Shown piece after piece: positions 7,949 to 14,900 of a DNA stretch of 64,000 nucleotides. The notes beneath the pieces were generated by a model, which was given only the letters and a program-made list of their open reading frames with translations, had not been told where the DNA came from and searched no databases. The stretch's first letter is position 1. Each line of letters opens with the position of its first letter. Made by a program: the position numbers and the translations under genes. Source of the DNA: Vibrionaceae bacterium (lineage in GTDB: Bacteria; Pseudomonadota; Gammaproteobacteria; Enterobacterales; Vibrionaceae); the NCBI GenBank assembly GCA_018222805.1, contig JAAEZQ010000001.1, forward strand, positions 332,437-396,436, written 5' to 3'.

Positions 7949-8159
7949 TGTTATTCCTTATCGTGTTTGAATACGCCTTTAGTTGATAAGATCAGTAGTG
8001 TGTCACTCAATCCCGTATCTTGAATTCATTTGGATATAACAAGAATATTAGGTCGCAATAGTGAATTTAAAGTCCGCCAGACAGGTTTGATTAGAACCTT
8101 TGGTTATGGGATTTTCTTTAGGGGTATAAGATAAATCAAACAGATAAAGTCAGGGACAT

Positions 8160-8182
8160 AAAAAAGCCGCCCCATGAAGGGA
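8160..8182 (-). terminator. Terminator of the FabG-like reductase gene
   Basis: GCCGCCCC pairs with GGGACGGC (one mismatch, loop ATGAA), and the minus strand continues into a run of Ts, just after the stop codon at 8196. Confidence 0.75.
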
Positions 8183-8195
8183 CGGCGTGGAGAGG

Positions 8196-8915
8196 CTACA
8201 AGACTAAGCCACCATCTATTTTCAGGACTTGTCCGGTGATGAACTCACTTTTATCCGATGCTAAAAAAGAAACACCATTCGCGATATCTTGCACTGAGCC
8301 CATTCGTCCTAGTGGTGTTTTACCTTCCATCATTTTGATTACTTTATCTGGCAGGTCTTTGGTCATATCGGTAGCAATGAATCCAGGAGCAACACAATTC
8401 ACACGTATTTGTGCGCCTTTTCGCGCGAGTTCTTTCGCCCATCCTTTGCTCATTGATATAACACCACCCTTGCTAGCGGCATAGTTGCTCTGACCAATAT
8501 TCCCATCAGTGCCGACAATAGAAGAAATATTAACAATGCTTCCAGAACCTTGATTTAACATTACCGGAGCGACACTTTGAGTTAATAAAAATACCGCTTT
8601 GAGGTTTACATCAATGACGCTGTCCCAATCTTTCTCCAGCATATCCTGAAGTAAAGCATCTCGTGTAATACCCGCATTGTTCACGAGTACATCAACACGA
8701 TGATGTTGCTGAATGATGCTCTCTACGACTTCATTAACCCCTTGGGGATCACACAGGTTAACTTGATAGCTTGTCAGTTGTGTTGACTGACCCCATTCGA
8801 CCGGAGAGATATCTAACCCGATGACATAAAAGCCATCTTCCAGTAATTGTTCGCAAATCGCTCGTCCAATACCGCGAGCGGCACCAGTGACAATGGCTAC
8901 TTTGTCATGTTTCAT
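8196..8915 (-). CDS. Short-chain dehydrogenase, 3-oxoacyl/acetoacetyl reductase type
   Basis: The 239-residue protein has all the marks of a classical SDR. It shows the nucleotide-binding TGAARGIG at residues 10-17, NNAG near 86-89, a catalytic Ser and YAASK, and the C-terminal KIDGGLVL ending of FabG/PhaB enzymes. It probably reduces a 3-oxoacyl thioester with NADPH. It stands outside a fatty-acid synthesis operon, and no polyhydroxyalkanoate gene is adjacent, so it is likely an accessory FabG-like or PhaB-like enzyme. The start follows ATAGGAACACCAAG. A strong terminator closes it. Confidence 0.88.
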   Translation of the reverse strand: MKHDKVAIVTGAARGIGRAICEQLLEDGFYVIGLDISPVEWGQSTQLTSYQVNLCDPQGVNEVVESIIQQHHRVDVLVNNAGITRDALLQDMLEKDWDSVIDVNLKAVFLLTQSVAPVMLNQGSGSIVNISSIVGTDGNIGQSNYAASKGGVISMSKGWAKELARKGAQIRVNCVAPGFIATDMTKDLPDKVIKMMEGKTPLGRMGSVQDIANGVSFLASDKSEFITGQVLKIDGGLVL

Positions 8916-9222
8916 CTTGGTGTTCCTATAAATTTAGAGAATACATCCTGCGCTTGAGCACTTGTTCCTGTATCCTCTTTTGCTTCTCGTTCTCGTACGC
9001 CTTTGCGTCGCTAGTAAAACTATAGATAAATTCTAAGAGCGAGTTGTGAGCGATCCGATACAATTAGTCAGTATTTTTTCAGTACACCAGGCAATCGGAG
9101 CTTTGGACTCGTCCTTTTCCAGCAAATTTTCATACACTCTTTATGTGGGTTTTATGCCGGTTTAGGGTGTGACACGTATAGTAAGAATACGTTCTGCTAA
9201 AAATAGGTCTCGGAATTTCAGC
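8916..9222. other. Intergenic region between divergent genes
   Basis: These roughly 300 bases must hold the promoters of the SDR (minus) and cupin (plus) genes. I see no clear operator, hairpin or small gene. Confidence 0.3.
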
Positions 9223-9873
9223 ATGTTGAATATGAATTTTACTCAGAGAATTGTGATTGACACAACTCAGCAAGAATGGCTTTCCAGCCCAGCTAAAGGC
9301 GTTTGGCGTAAACCATTAGAGCGTGAAGCTAAAGAATCAGGGCACACCACCAGTATTGTAAAATATGAAGCTGGGTCACACTTTGCGACGCATTACCACC
9401 CGCTCGGTGAGGAAATTTTAGTGCTTAAAGGCGTGTTTTCTGATGAAAATGGCGATTACCCTGCTGGGACTTATATTCGTAATCCGCCAGGTAGCCATCA
9501 TGCTCCTTTCAGTAAAGAAGGCTGTGTTATTTTGGTAAAACTAAACCAGTTTGCTCCTCAAGATCTCACGGAAGTGCGCATCAATACCAATAAGAAAGAG
9601 TGGCTACCCGGAATTGGTGGCCTGCAAGTGATGCCTCTACATGAATTTGAAGATGAACGTGTTGCGCTAGTGAAATGGCCAAAAGGAGAACAGTTCCAAC
9701 CACACCCACACTTTGGTGGTGAGGAAATCTTAGTTTTATCAGGCGAGTTTAAAGATGAATTCGGTATCTACCCCAAGCATACCTGGATGCGAAATCCACA
9801 TTTAAGTGAACACACGCCATTTGTAGCAGAAGAAACGGTGATTTGGGTCAAGACTGGACATTTGCCTGTTTAA
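9223..9873 (+). CDS. Tandem ChrR-type cupin protein
   Basis: The protein (about 216 residues from the ATG at 9223) contains two similar cupin halves. The first reads HYHPLGEEILVLKGVFSDE...GTYIRNPPGSHHAPFS, the second HPHFGGEEILVLSGEFKDE...HTWMRNPHLSEHTPFV. This is the ChrR C-terminal cupin, known from zinc-binding anti-sigma factors. The N-terminal zinc-binding anti-sigma domain of true ChrR is missing and there is no ECF sigma gene next to it, so this is a free-standing double cupin, perhaps an enzyme or sensor. The start is uncertain: a GTG at 9169 and ATGs at 9223 and 9232 are all in frame. Confidence 0.82.
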   Translation: MLNMNFTQRIVIDTTQQEWLSSPAKGVWRKPLEREAKESGHTTSIVKYEAGSHFATHYHPLGEEILVLKGVFSDENGDYPAGTYIRNPPGSHHAPFSKEGCVILVKLNQFAPQDLTEVRINTNKKEWLPGIGGLQVMPLHEFEDERVALVKWPKGEQFQPHPHFGGEEILVLSGEFKDEFGIYPKHTWMRNPHLSEHTPFVAEETVIWVKTGHLPV

Positions 9874-9883
9874 AAATGAAAAA

Positions 9884-9905
9884 GGCTCGTATACATATAC
9901 GAGCC
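9884..9905 (-). terminator. Terminator of the YdcH gene
   Basis: GGCTCGTAT and ATACGAGCC form a 9-bp perfect stem. The minus strand runs on into TTTTT. It also separates the converging cupin gene. Confidence 0.85.
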
Positions 9906-9921
9906 GATACTCATTAGTTGG

Positions 9922-10161
9922 CTATGCCCCCATGATTTTGGAATGTAACCAATCTTTCAGTTCAGCACGATTATGCTTCAGTATATTCATTTCGTGATCA
10001 TCAATTGGGTTACCTTGCAGTTCCAAAACACGTATTTCTTTATCCAAGGCGTTGTAGTTTCTCACGTTTTCAGCAAAGGATGCATCATTTGCTGACAGAT
10101 GGGAAATGGTATCCAAATGTTCTGGAAATTCATGAGTTAATGAGTGATTTTCACCTAACAT
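9922..10161 (-). CDS. YdcH family (DUF465) small protein
   Basis: The 79-residue product begins MLGENHSLTHEFPEHLDTI and shows the family pattern of short helices (DKEIRVLELQGNPIDDHEMNIL as the central helix-turn-helix, then KLHR-type KHNRAELKDWL). The function of YdcH/SlyX-like coiled-coil proteins is unknown. I chose the ATG at 10161 because AAGAGG lies before it; the frame extends upstream without a better start. It stands alone with its own terminator. Confidence 0.85.
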   Translation of the reverse strand: MLGENHSLTHEFPEHLDTISHLSANDASFAENVRNYNALDKEIRVLELQGNPIDDHEMNILKHNRAELKDWLHSKIMGA

Positions 10162-10679
10162 ATAGACCTCTTGGTGGATGGTTGATGTATATGTTTGCTC
10201 ATATTTTAAGCAATGCATTAATAAACATAGCATTACATCGGGCAATATATCGTCGAATTGCCCACACTTTTACTTACTCATAACCTAAAGAAAACCAAAG
10301 TCCAGATCACAATTGCTCTCAGAGTTGCTAGCAAGTCAGTTCGCTAAAAAGTTCCTTCGGAATAATTTATTTTTTCCTTCAAATCAACTTTCTACAGTAA
10401 GTGTCTGTTTTTATTCACGCCTAAACAAATGACGTAATTTCTTCCTCTGCTCACACATTTGATGGTTCTAAAAGTTAGGTCTATCTTTCAAACAAAGGCA
10501 TCAACTTTCTAGCATTAATGCCCTCTAATTCAAGCACTTTTGTAAGTGTCGAGGACGTAACTATAACAAGGTAACCTGCTACGAAGAGTTGATCACAACC
10601 ATTCTGAAAGTCGCGAAACCAAACTGGTCGATTAAGAAAAAATCCTCCTATCGCGCTAAGCTACAGAGGGGTTATCAGG
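10162..10679. other. 518-base intergenic region
   Basis: No supported gene. A hairpin (GGGCAAT with ATTGCCC, about 10239-10262) lies about 80 bases upstream of the YdcH start. It could mark its promoter region or an operator. The part before 10680 should hold the promoter of the exported protein gene. Confidence 0.35.
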
Positions 10680-11708
10680 ATGAACATTCGAATAACAAAA
10701 GTACTCTTCATTACGGGCTTGGCTGTCCTAATTTCCTATTTTCCCGTTTACTACTCATACGCGGCAACGTCGCCAAACTGCAACAACATATTGGCAACCA
10801 ACCGAACGTCAGTCTCACAAAAAATGGTAGTGTTACTCGGTCAGGATATTACGAAATCTAACCGCATCACTACCGTCATTCCGACAGCGAAAAATCCGTT
10901 CGTAACGGAAGAACTTGTATCGGTTTCTAATGACGTTTCGCCCAATGGCCGCTATCCCAAACGTACACTCAAAGACATTCACAGGATGAGATCAAATTTA
11001 AATCTGGCCGCGAAGGAAGCAGAGCGATTGAAAGGCACCTATGAGCTGGCATTGATCAGCCTTGTCGATGGTTACTGTCAGTTTTCAAATCATAAACTGA
11101 CCCAGCATGCAAAAATAGATTTTGATCATTTAGAAGGCCTAACTCTTTATTCTATTCCTGCTCTAATAGCGATGGCAGATCAGTCTTACGCTATGGTCAA
11201 AAAGCAAAGCAATAAACAACCGAGCGAATCAAATAAACGTAATAACGACCAGCAAAACAACGAAGAAGGTTCTAGCGCCGTTGCTGCGGCGAGCTATCAA
11301 AACGATAACGTGATGGTGAAAGTGGAAGACTTTGACGGTTCCAACGTAACTTTCTCAGTGACGAATATCGGCGCTCAGGGCGAGTTAGAGCCTCAATTCA
11401 ATACGTTTAGTGCTTATCGTAATGAAAGCGGAAACCTTCTATACAGGCCTGAGTCTCTACTCAGTATTGAAGATACTGATGGTAACAGTTTACCAACAAT
11501 AGGCATTGCGGAGCTCTCTTCTCAAGGTAGTAAGCGTTTATCTATTTCACCTGGAGAAACTCGAACGTTCATCACACAACTTGTGCAAAAAGCACCAGAA
11601 CATGCCCAATTAAGAATAGAATTTCCAGCTAGGGCGCTGAATACAGATCAGTCTTTCTCGTTGTCATTTACCGACTTAATCGCTATCGCAACGGCTGACA
11701 TACATTAG
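10680..11708 (+). CDS. Exported protein of unknown function
   Basis: The 342-residue product starts with a basic-hydrophobic signal segment (about residues 1-28, ending YSYAATS), so it is likely periplasmic, or membrane-anchored if uncleaved. The middle part is helical (about 95-180) and ends in a Gln/Asn/Lys-rich linker (about 183-210). A C-terminal beta-rich domain (about 220-342) has the look of an immunoglobulin-like fold (KVEDFDGSNVTFSVTNIG...SPGETRTFITQL). I recognise no named family. The start follows GAGGGGTTATCAGG. It is a single gene ended by a strong hairpin. Confidence 0.75.
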   Translation: MNIRITKVLFITGLAVLISYFPVYYSYAATSPNCNNILATNRTSVSQKMVVLLGQDITKSNRITTVIPTAKNPFVTEELVSVSNDVSPNGRYPKRTLKDIHRMRSNLNLAAKEAERLKGTYELALISLVDGYCQFSNHKLTQHAKIDFDHLEGLTLYSIPALIAMADQSYAMVKKQSNKQPSESNKRNNDQQNNEEGSSAVAAASYQNDNVMVKVEDFDGSNVTFSVTNIGAQGELEPQFNTFSAYRNESGNLLYRPESLLSIEDTDGNSLPTIGIAELSSQGSKRLSISPGETRTFITQLVQKAPEHAQLRIEFPARALNTDQSFSLSFTDLIAIATADIH

Positions 11709-11741
11709 TCAAAAGTAGAGACGAAACTAACTAGAGCGAAC

Positions 11742-11766
11742 AAAGCAGGCTCAACCAGCCTGCTTT
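11742..11766 (+). terminator. Terminator hairpin
   Basis: AAAGCAGGCT pairs perfectly with AGCCTGCTTT across a 5-base loop, about 35 bases after the exported protein gene. Confidence 0.7.
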
Positions 11767-11865
11767 GATAATTCAATGGGACAAACACCCTAAACAGAGA
11801 GGTGCTAACTTCTTTGTATCTGAGATAAAACGTAAAGCGTTAAGTTAAAAAGTGAGGGATAGTAT

Positions 11866-12576
11866 TTGGCTTCTAAGAATAAATTGATTCGTTATGTCGC
11901 AACGGAAGTCTCTGATGTTTTTGATAAAGAAGATGAACTGATAGCCCAGGTTCAATCTAATCAGCTGTCGCAAGTCTTGCTACTCTGGCAAGTCAAAAGC
12001 CCGACATTGGTGCTGCCAGCGGGGAGGAAATGGCCTGTCTCGGAACAATTGCAACGCGCTTTAGACAATACCGGCTGGAAGCTATTCTCTCGCAAAACTG
12101 GCGGTGCTCCAGTTCCTCAAGTTCCGGGAATCATCAACCTCTCTCACATCTATCATTGGCCAGATTCAGAGCCCTACGACATAAAAAAGGCGTATCTGGA
12201 TTTATGTGCCATATTAACGGCATTTTTTGAACAGCTTGGCGTTAAAGTCGATGTACACGCTACGCCTTATTCATACTGTGATGGTGAGTACAATTTGAAT
12301 ATTGAAGGGCAAAAAATCGTCGGTACCGCACAACGCGTGTTGCTTAAAAAAGGCGGTGGAAAAGTCGTCTTGTCCCAAGCTTGCATCCTGATTGATGCAA
12401 ATGTCGACACAATCGTTGAGCCAGTGCGACTGTGTAACCAACTTTGTGGTCACAGCGATGATATTCGTGGAGAAGTACACACCCCACTGTTCGATCACAT
12501 CGCAGATAGGCCAGCTGTTGACGCACTATTTCAGCGACTAACCAGTACTTTTTTAGAACAAGCCAAACGCACGTAG
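11866..12576 (+). CDS. Lipoate-protein ligase A-like protein
   Basis: The 236-residue product matches the catalytic domain shared by lipoate/biotin ligases and octanoyltransferases. It has SRKTGGAPVPQVPGIINLS (about 75-93) where LplA has RR-SGGGAV-HD-GN-N, and DGEYNLNIEGQKIVGTAQR (about 139-157) with the lysine (Lys150) of the K-I-x-G-x-A-Q motif. The His of the usual HD is missing, and no accessory C-terminal domain is present, so the true substrate is uncertain. It starts at TTG, preceded by GTGAGGG. It is a lone gene with no lipoylated enzyme nearby. Confidence 0.75.
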   Translation: MASKNKLIRYVATEVSDVFDKEDELIAQVQSNQLSQVLLLWQVKSPTLVLPAGRKWPVSEQLQRALDNTGWKLFSRKTGGAPVPQVPGIINLSHIYHWPDSEPYDIKKAYLDLCAILTAFFEQLGVKVDVHATPYSYCDGEYNLNIEGQKIVGTAQRVLLKKGGGKVVLSQACILIDANVDTIVEPVRLCNQLCGHSDDIRGEVHTPLFDHIADRPAVDALFQRLTSTFLEQAKRT

Positions 12577-12584
12577 CTTAAAAA

Positions 12585-12608
12585 GGAGCAAGATGTGAAT
12601 CCTGCTCC
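12585..12608 (-). terminator. Terminator of the VOC gene
   Basis: GGAGCA (12585-12590) pairs with TGCTCC (12603-12608), and the minus strand continues CTTTTTAA. It lies between two converging genes. Confidence 0.6.
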
Positions 12609-12624
12609 AAACGCTATATATTAG

Positions 12625-13053
12625 TTAGTGAGAATAATCATTGCGCTCACTAAGCACATCAGAGAAGTACTCGATAAACTCAAACTGCATGCCGTGATCT
12701 TCCATATAGTAGACATTCTTTCTGAACGGGTGCTCATCACCTCTATGATCCAGCTCGTACCCTGCGAGCCTTAGCCGTTCGATGAGCTCCTCTACATTTG
12801 GTACCACAATCCCAACATGTTTAACGCCGGTAAATTGCGATGTCCAATGATTCGCTTCTCCTTTTCCACCTGAGGAGATCGCAATATAAGAATGGTCGTC
12901 ACCAACGTGAAACCATTCAATAGAGCGACCAAACCAATTATCAACTTTTCCGCCGCCACGTACTGTCCACTCAGGAACCGCCGAGATTAAAAATTGAACG
13001 GTCTTTTGTGCATCGACTACTGAGATATTGGCGTGTTCAACGTAACTTTTCAT
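12625..13053 (-). CDS. VOC (glyoxalase/bleomycin-resistance fold) family protein
   Basis: The 142-residue product has two beta-alpha-beta-beta-beta modules of the vicinal oxygen chelate fold. His in EHANISV at the start, His in GVKHVGIVV, and Glu in MQFEFIEY are in the positions of metal ligands. The family includes glyoxalase I, extradiol dioxygenases and resistance proteins. Nothing here identifies the substrate. The start follows AAAAAAGGAAAACACAG. It is a single gene. Confidence 0.85.
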   Translation of the reverse strand: MKSYVEHANISVVDAQKTVQFLISAVPEWTVRGGGKVDNWFGRSIEWFHVGDDHSYIAISSGGKGEANHWTSQFTGVKHVGIVVPNVEELIERLRLAGYELDHRGDEHPFRKNVYYMEDHGMQFEFIEYFSDVLSERNDYSH

Positions 13054-13280
13054 CTGTGTTTTCCTTTTTTCTTCTCGCTTTCATATCCTTACTGCACACT
13101 CTAGAACCTCAAGCTAAGTTGAGGTAAAGGTCGATTTTTAATCTGGCTATAAAAATGAGATGGCGATCAAATACGGAATTAGTTGAAGCTAGCGCACAAA
13201 AGCCTCAGAATGTCGCACTTTTCGTATCGAAACTAATTTCGACGCGCTGTTATATAACTCGACAATTGAGAATCATACAT

Positions 13281-14816
13281 ATGGGTTTTACCTCGTTAGG
13301 TCTATCTGCTCCAATCCTTAAAGCTATTCAGGAAAAAGGCTATGATACCCCTTCTCCAATCCAGGCTCAGGCAATTCCGGCAATATTGGAAGGGAAAGAT
13401 GTCATGGCAGCAGCACAGACCGGCACAGGTAAAACAGCGGGCTTTACGCTGCCAATCTTGGAGCGTTTGTCGAATGGACCTAGCGTTCGTGGAAATCACA
13501 TTCGCGCTCTGATCCTGACCCCAACGCGTGAGCTTGCCGCTCAGGTACAAGAAAATGTCTTCATGTACAGCCGTCACCTGCCGCTTTCAAGCGCGGTCGT
13601 ATTTGGTGGTGTAAAGATCAACCCGCAAATGCTGCGTCTGCGTAAAGGTGCGGATGTGTTGGTCGCCACACCAGGTCGACTGATGGACCTTTATAACCAG
13701 AACGCGCTTAAATTCGACCAGCTAGAAGTATTGGTGCTGGATGAAGCAGACCGAATGCTTGATATGGGCTTTATTCGCGACATTCGTAAGATTCTTAATT
13801 TACTACCAAAGAAACGTCAGAACCTACTGTTCTCTGCGACATTCTCAAATGAGATTCGCGACCTTGCGAAAGGCTTGGTGAACAATCCTGTCGAGATTTC
13901 GGTTAACCCAGCAAACTCAACCGCACGAACAGTGGAACAATCCATCTACCCGGCAGACGTAAAGAAAAAAGCGCCAATGCTGGTGAAGCTGATTAATGAT
14001 GGTGATTGGCGACAAGTACTGGTATTCATGCGCACAAAACATGGCGCAAACCGCTTGGCTAAGTTCTTGGTAGAACAAAATCTACCAGCGGCAGCAATTC
14101 ACGGTAATAAAAGCCAAGGTGCACGTACCAAAGCACTGGCTGATTTTAAATCGGGTGAGATTCGGGTGCTGGTTGCGACAGACATCGCAGCTCGCGGTAT
14201 TGATATCCCTCAGTTACCGCAAGTCGTGAACTTTGAATTGCCAAAGGTTGCTGAAGACTACGTACACCGTATCGGTCGTACAGGTCGTGCGGGCGAAGTG
14301 GGCAAAGCGATCTCGCTAGTTTGTGCGATTGAAGCTCCAGAATTATTTGCGATCGAGCGTTTAATTCAAGAAGTGTTGCCACGTAAAGAGCTTGATGGCT
14401 TCGCACCAACGAATGTCGTGCCAGAGTCAAAACTGGATACGCGTCCGATTAAGCCTAAAAAACCAAAGAAACCTAAAAAACCAAAAGCACCTCAAGCAGA
14501 AGGCAACAACACGCATTCTGCCGATAAAAAAGCATCTAACGGTGATGGTAAACCTAAGCGCCGTTTCACTGGTAACGGTAAGGGTAACAACAGCGGCAAC
14601 AAAAATAGCTCAAACCAGGCTGGAGCGGGAAAACCGAAAGGTAACCGTGAAGGTCAAGGGCGTTCAAACACCCAGCCAAATGGCAACAAGCCAAGTGGAA
14701 ATAAGAGCGGTAATGGTGGGAAGCCAGCAGGTAATCGCAAGCCAAACAACGCAAAACCATCAGGTAATAAGCCATCAGGACAACGTCGTCAGGCTCGTCC
14801 ACAACCTGCAAACTAA
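13281..14816 (+). CDS. rhlE: DEAD-box RNA helicase RhlE
   Basis: The 511-residue product has the Q motif ([13 protein letters not shown]), Walker A (AQTGTGKT, residues 45-52), the DEAD box ([10 protein letters not shown]), SAT (SATFSNEI), and motif [12 protein letters not shown]. The core ends near residue 385. A long disordered tail follows, first Lys/Pro repeats ([12 protein letters not shown]) and then Gly/Asn/Lys-rich repeats, which probably bind RNA non-specifically. RhlE acts on structured RNA in ribosome assembly and decay. The ATG at 13281 is chosen because it begins the conserved MGFTSLGLS start; upstream codons do not look like protein. It is a single gene with its own terminator. 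Confidence 0.93.
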   Translation: MGFTSLGLSAPILKAIQEKGYDTPSPIQAQAIPAILEGKDVMAAAQTGTGKTAGFTLPILERLSNGPSVRGNHIRALILTPTRELAAQVQENVFMYSRHLPLSSAVVFGGVKINPQMLRLRKGADVLVATPGRLMDLYNQNALKFDQLEVLVLDEADRMLDMGFIRDIRKILNLLPKKRQNLLFSATFSNEIRDLAKGLVNNPVEISVNPANSTARTVEQSIYPADVKKKAPMLVKLINDGDWRQVLVFMRTKHGANRLAKFLVEQNLPAAAIHGNKSQGARTKALADFKSGEIRVLVATDIAARGIDIPQLPQVVNFELPKVAEDYVHRIGRTGRAGEVGKAISLVCAIEAPELFAIERLIQEVLPRKELDGFAPTNVVPESKLDTRPIKPKKPKKPKKPKAPQAEGNNTHSADKKASNGDGKPKRRFTGNGKGNNSGNKNSSNQAGAGKPKGNREGQGRSNTQPNGNKPSGNKSGNGGKPAGNRKPNNAKPSGNKPSGQRRQARPQPAN

Positions 14817-14852
14817 ACCAGCCACTGACACATTAGTCTAACTAATACCGAC

Positions 14853-14879
14853 AAAGCCGCTCATCATCTGAGCGGCTTT
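14853..14879 (+). terminator. Terminator of rhlE
   Basis: AAAGCCGCTCA and TGAGCGGCTTT form an 11-bp stem with a 5-base loop, followed by a T-rich tract, between rhlE and the converging glycosidase gene. Confidence 0.9.
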
Positions 14880-14900
14880 GTTTTATTCCAAACGATCCAA

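Noticed and set aside
10560..10680. Possible cyclic-di-GMP riboswitch in the leader of the exported protein
   Set aside because: The conserved GEMM core (GCAAACC and GACGCAAAGCC type elements) is not present.
10589..10861. A 90-codon frame overlapping the start of the exported protein gene
   Set aside because: The competing frame has the better ribosome site and a clear signal peptide; this one looks like a shadow.
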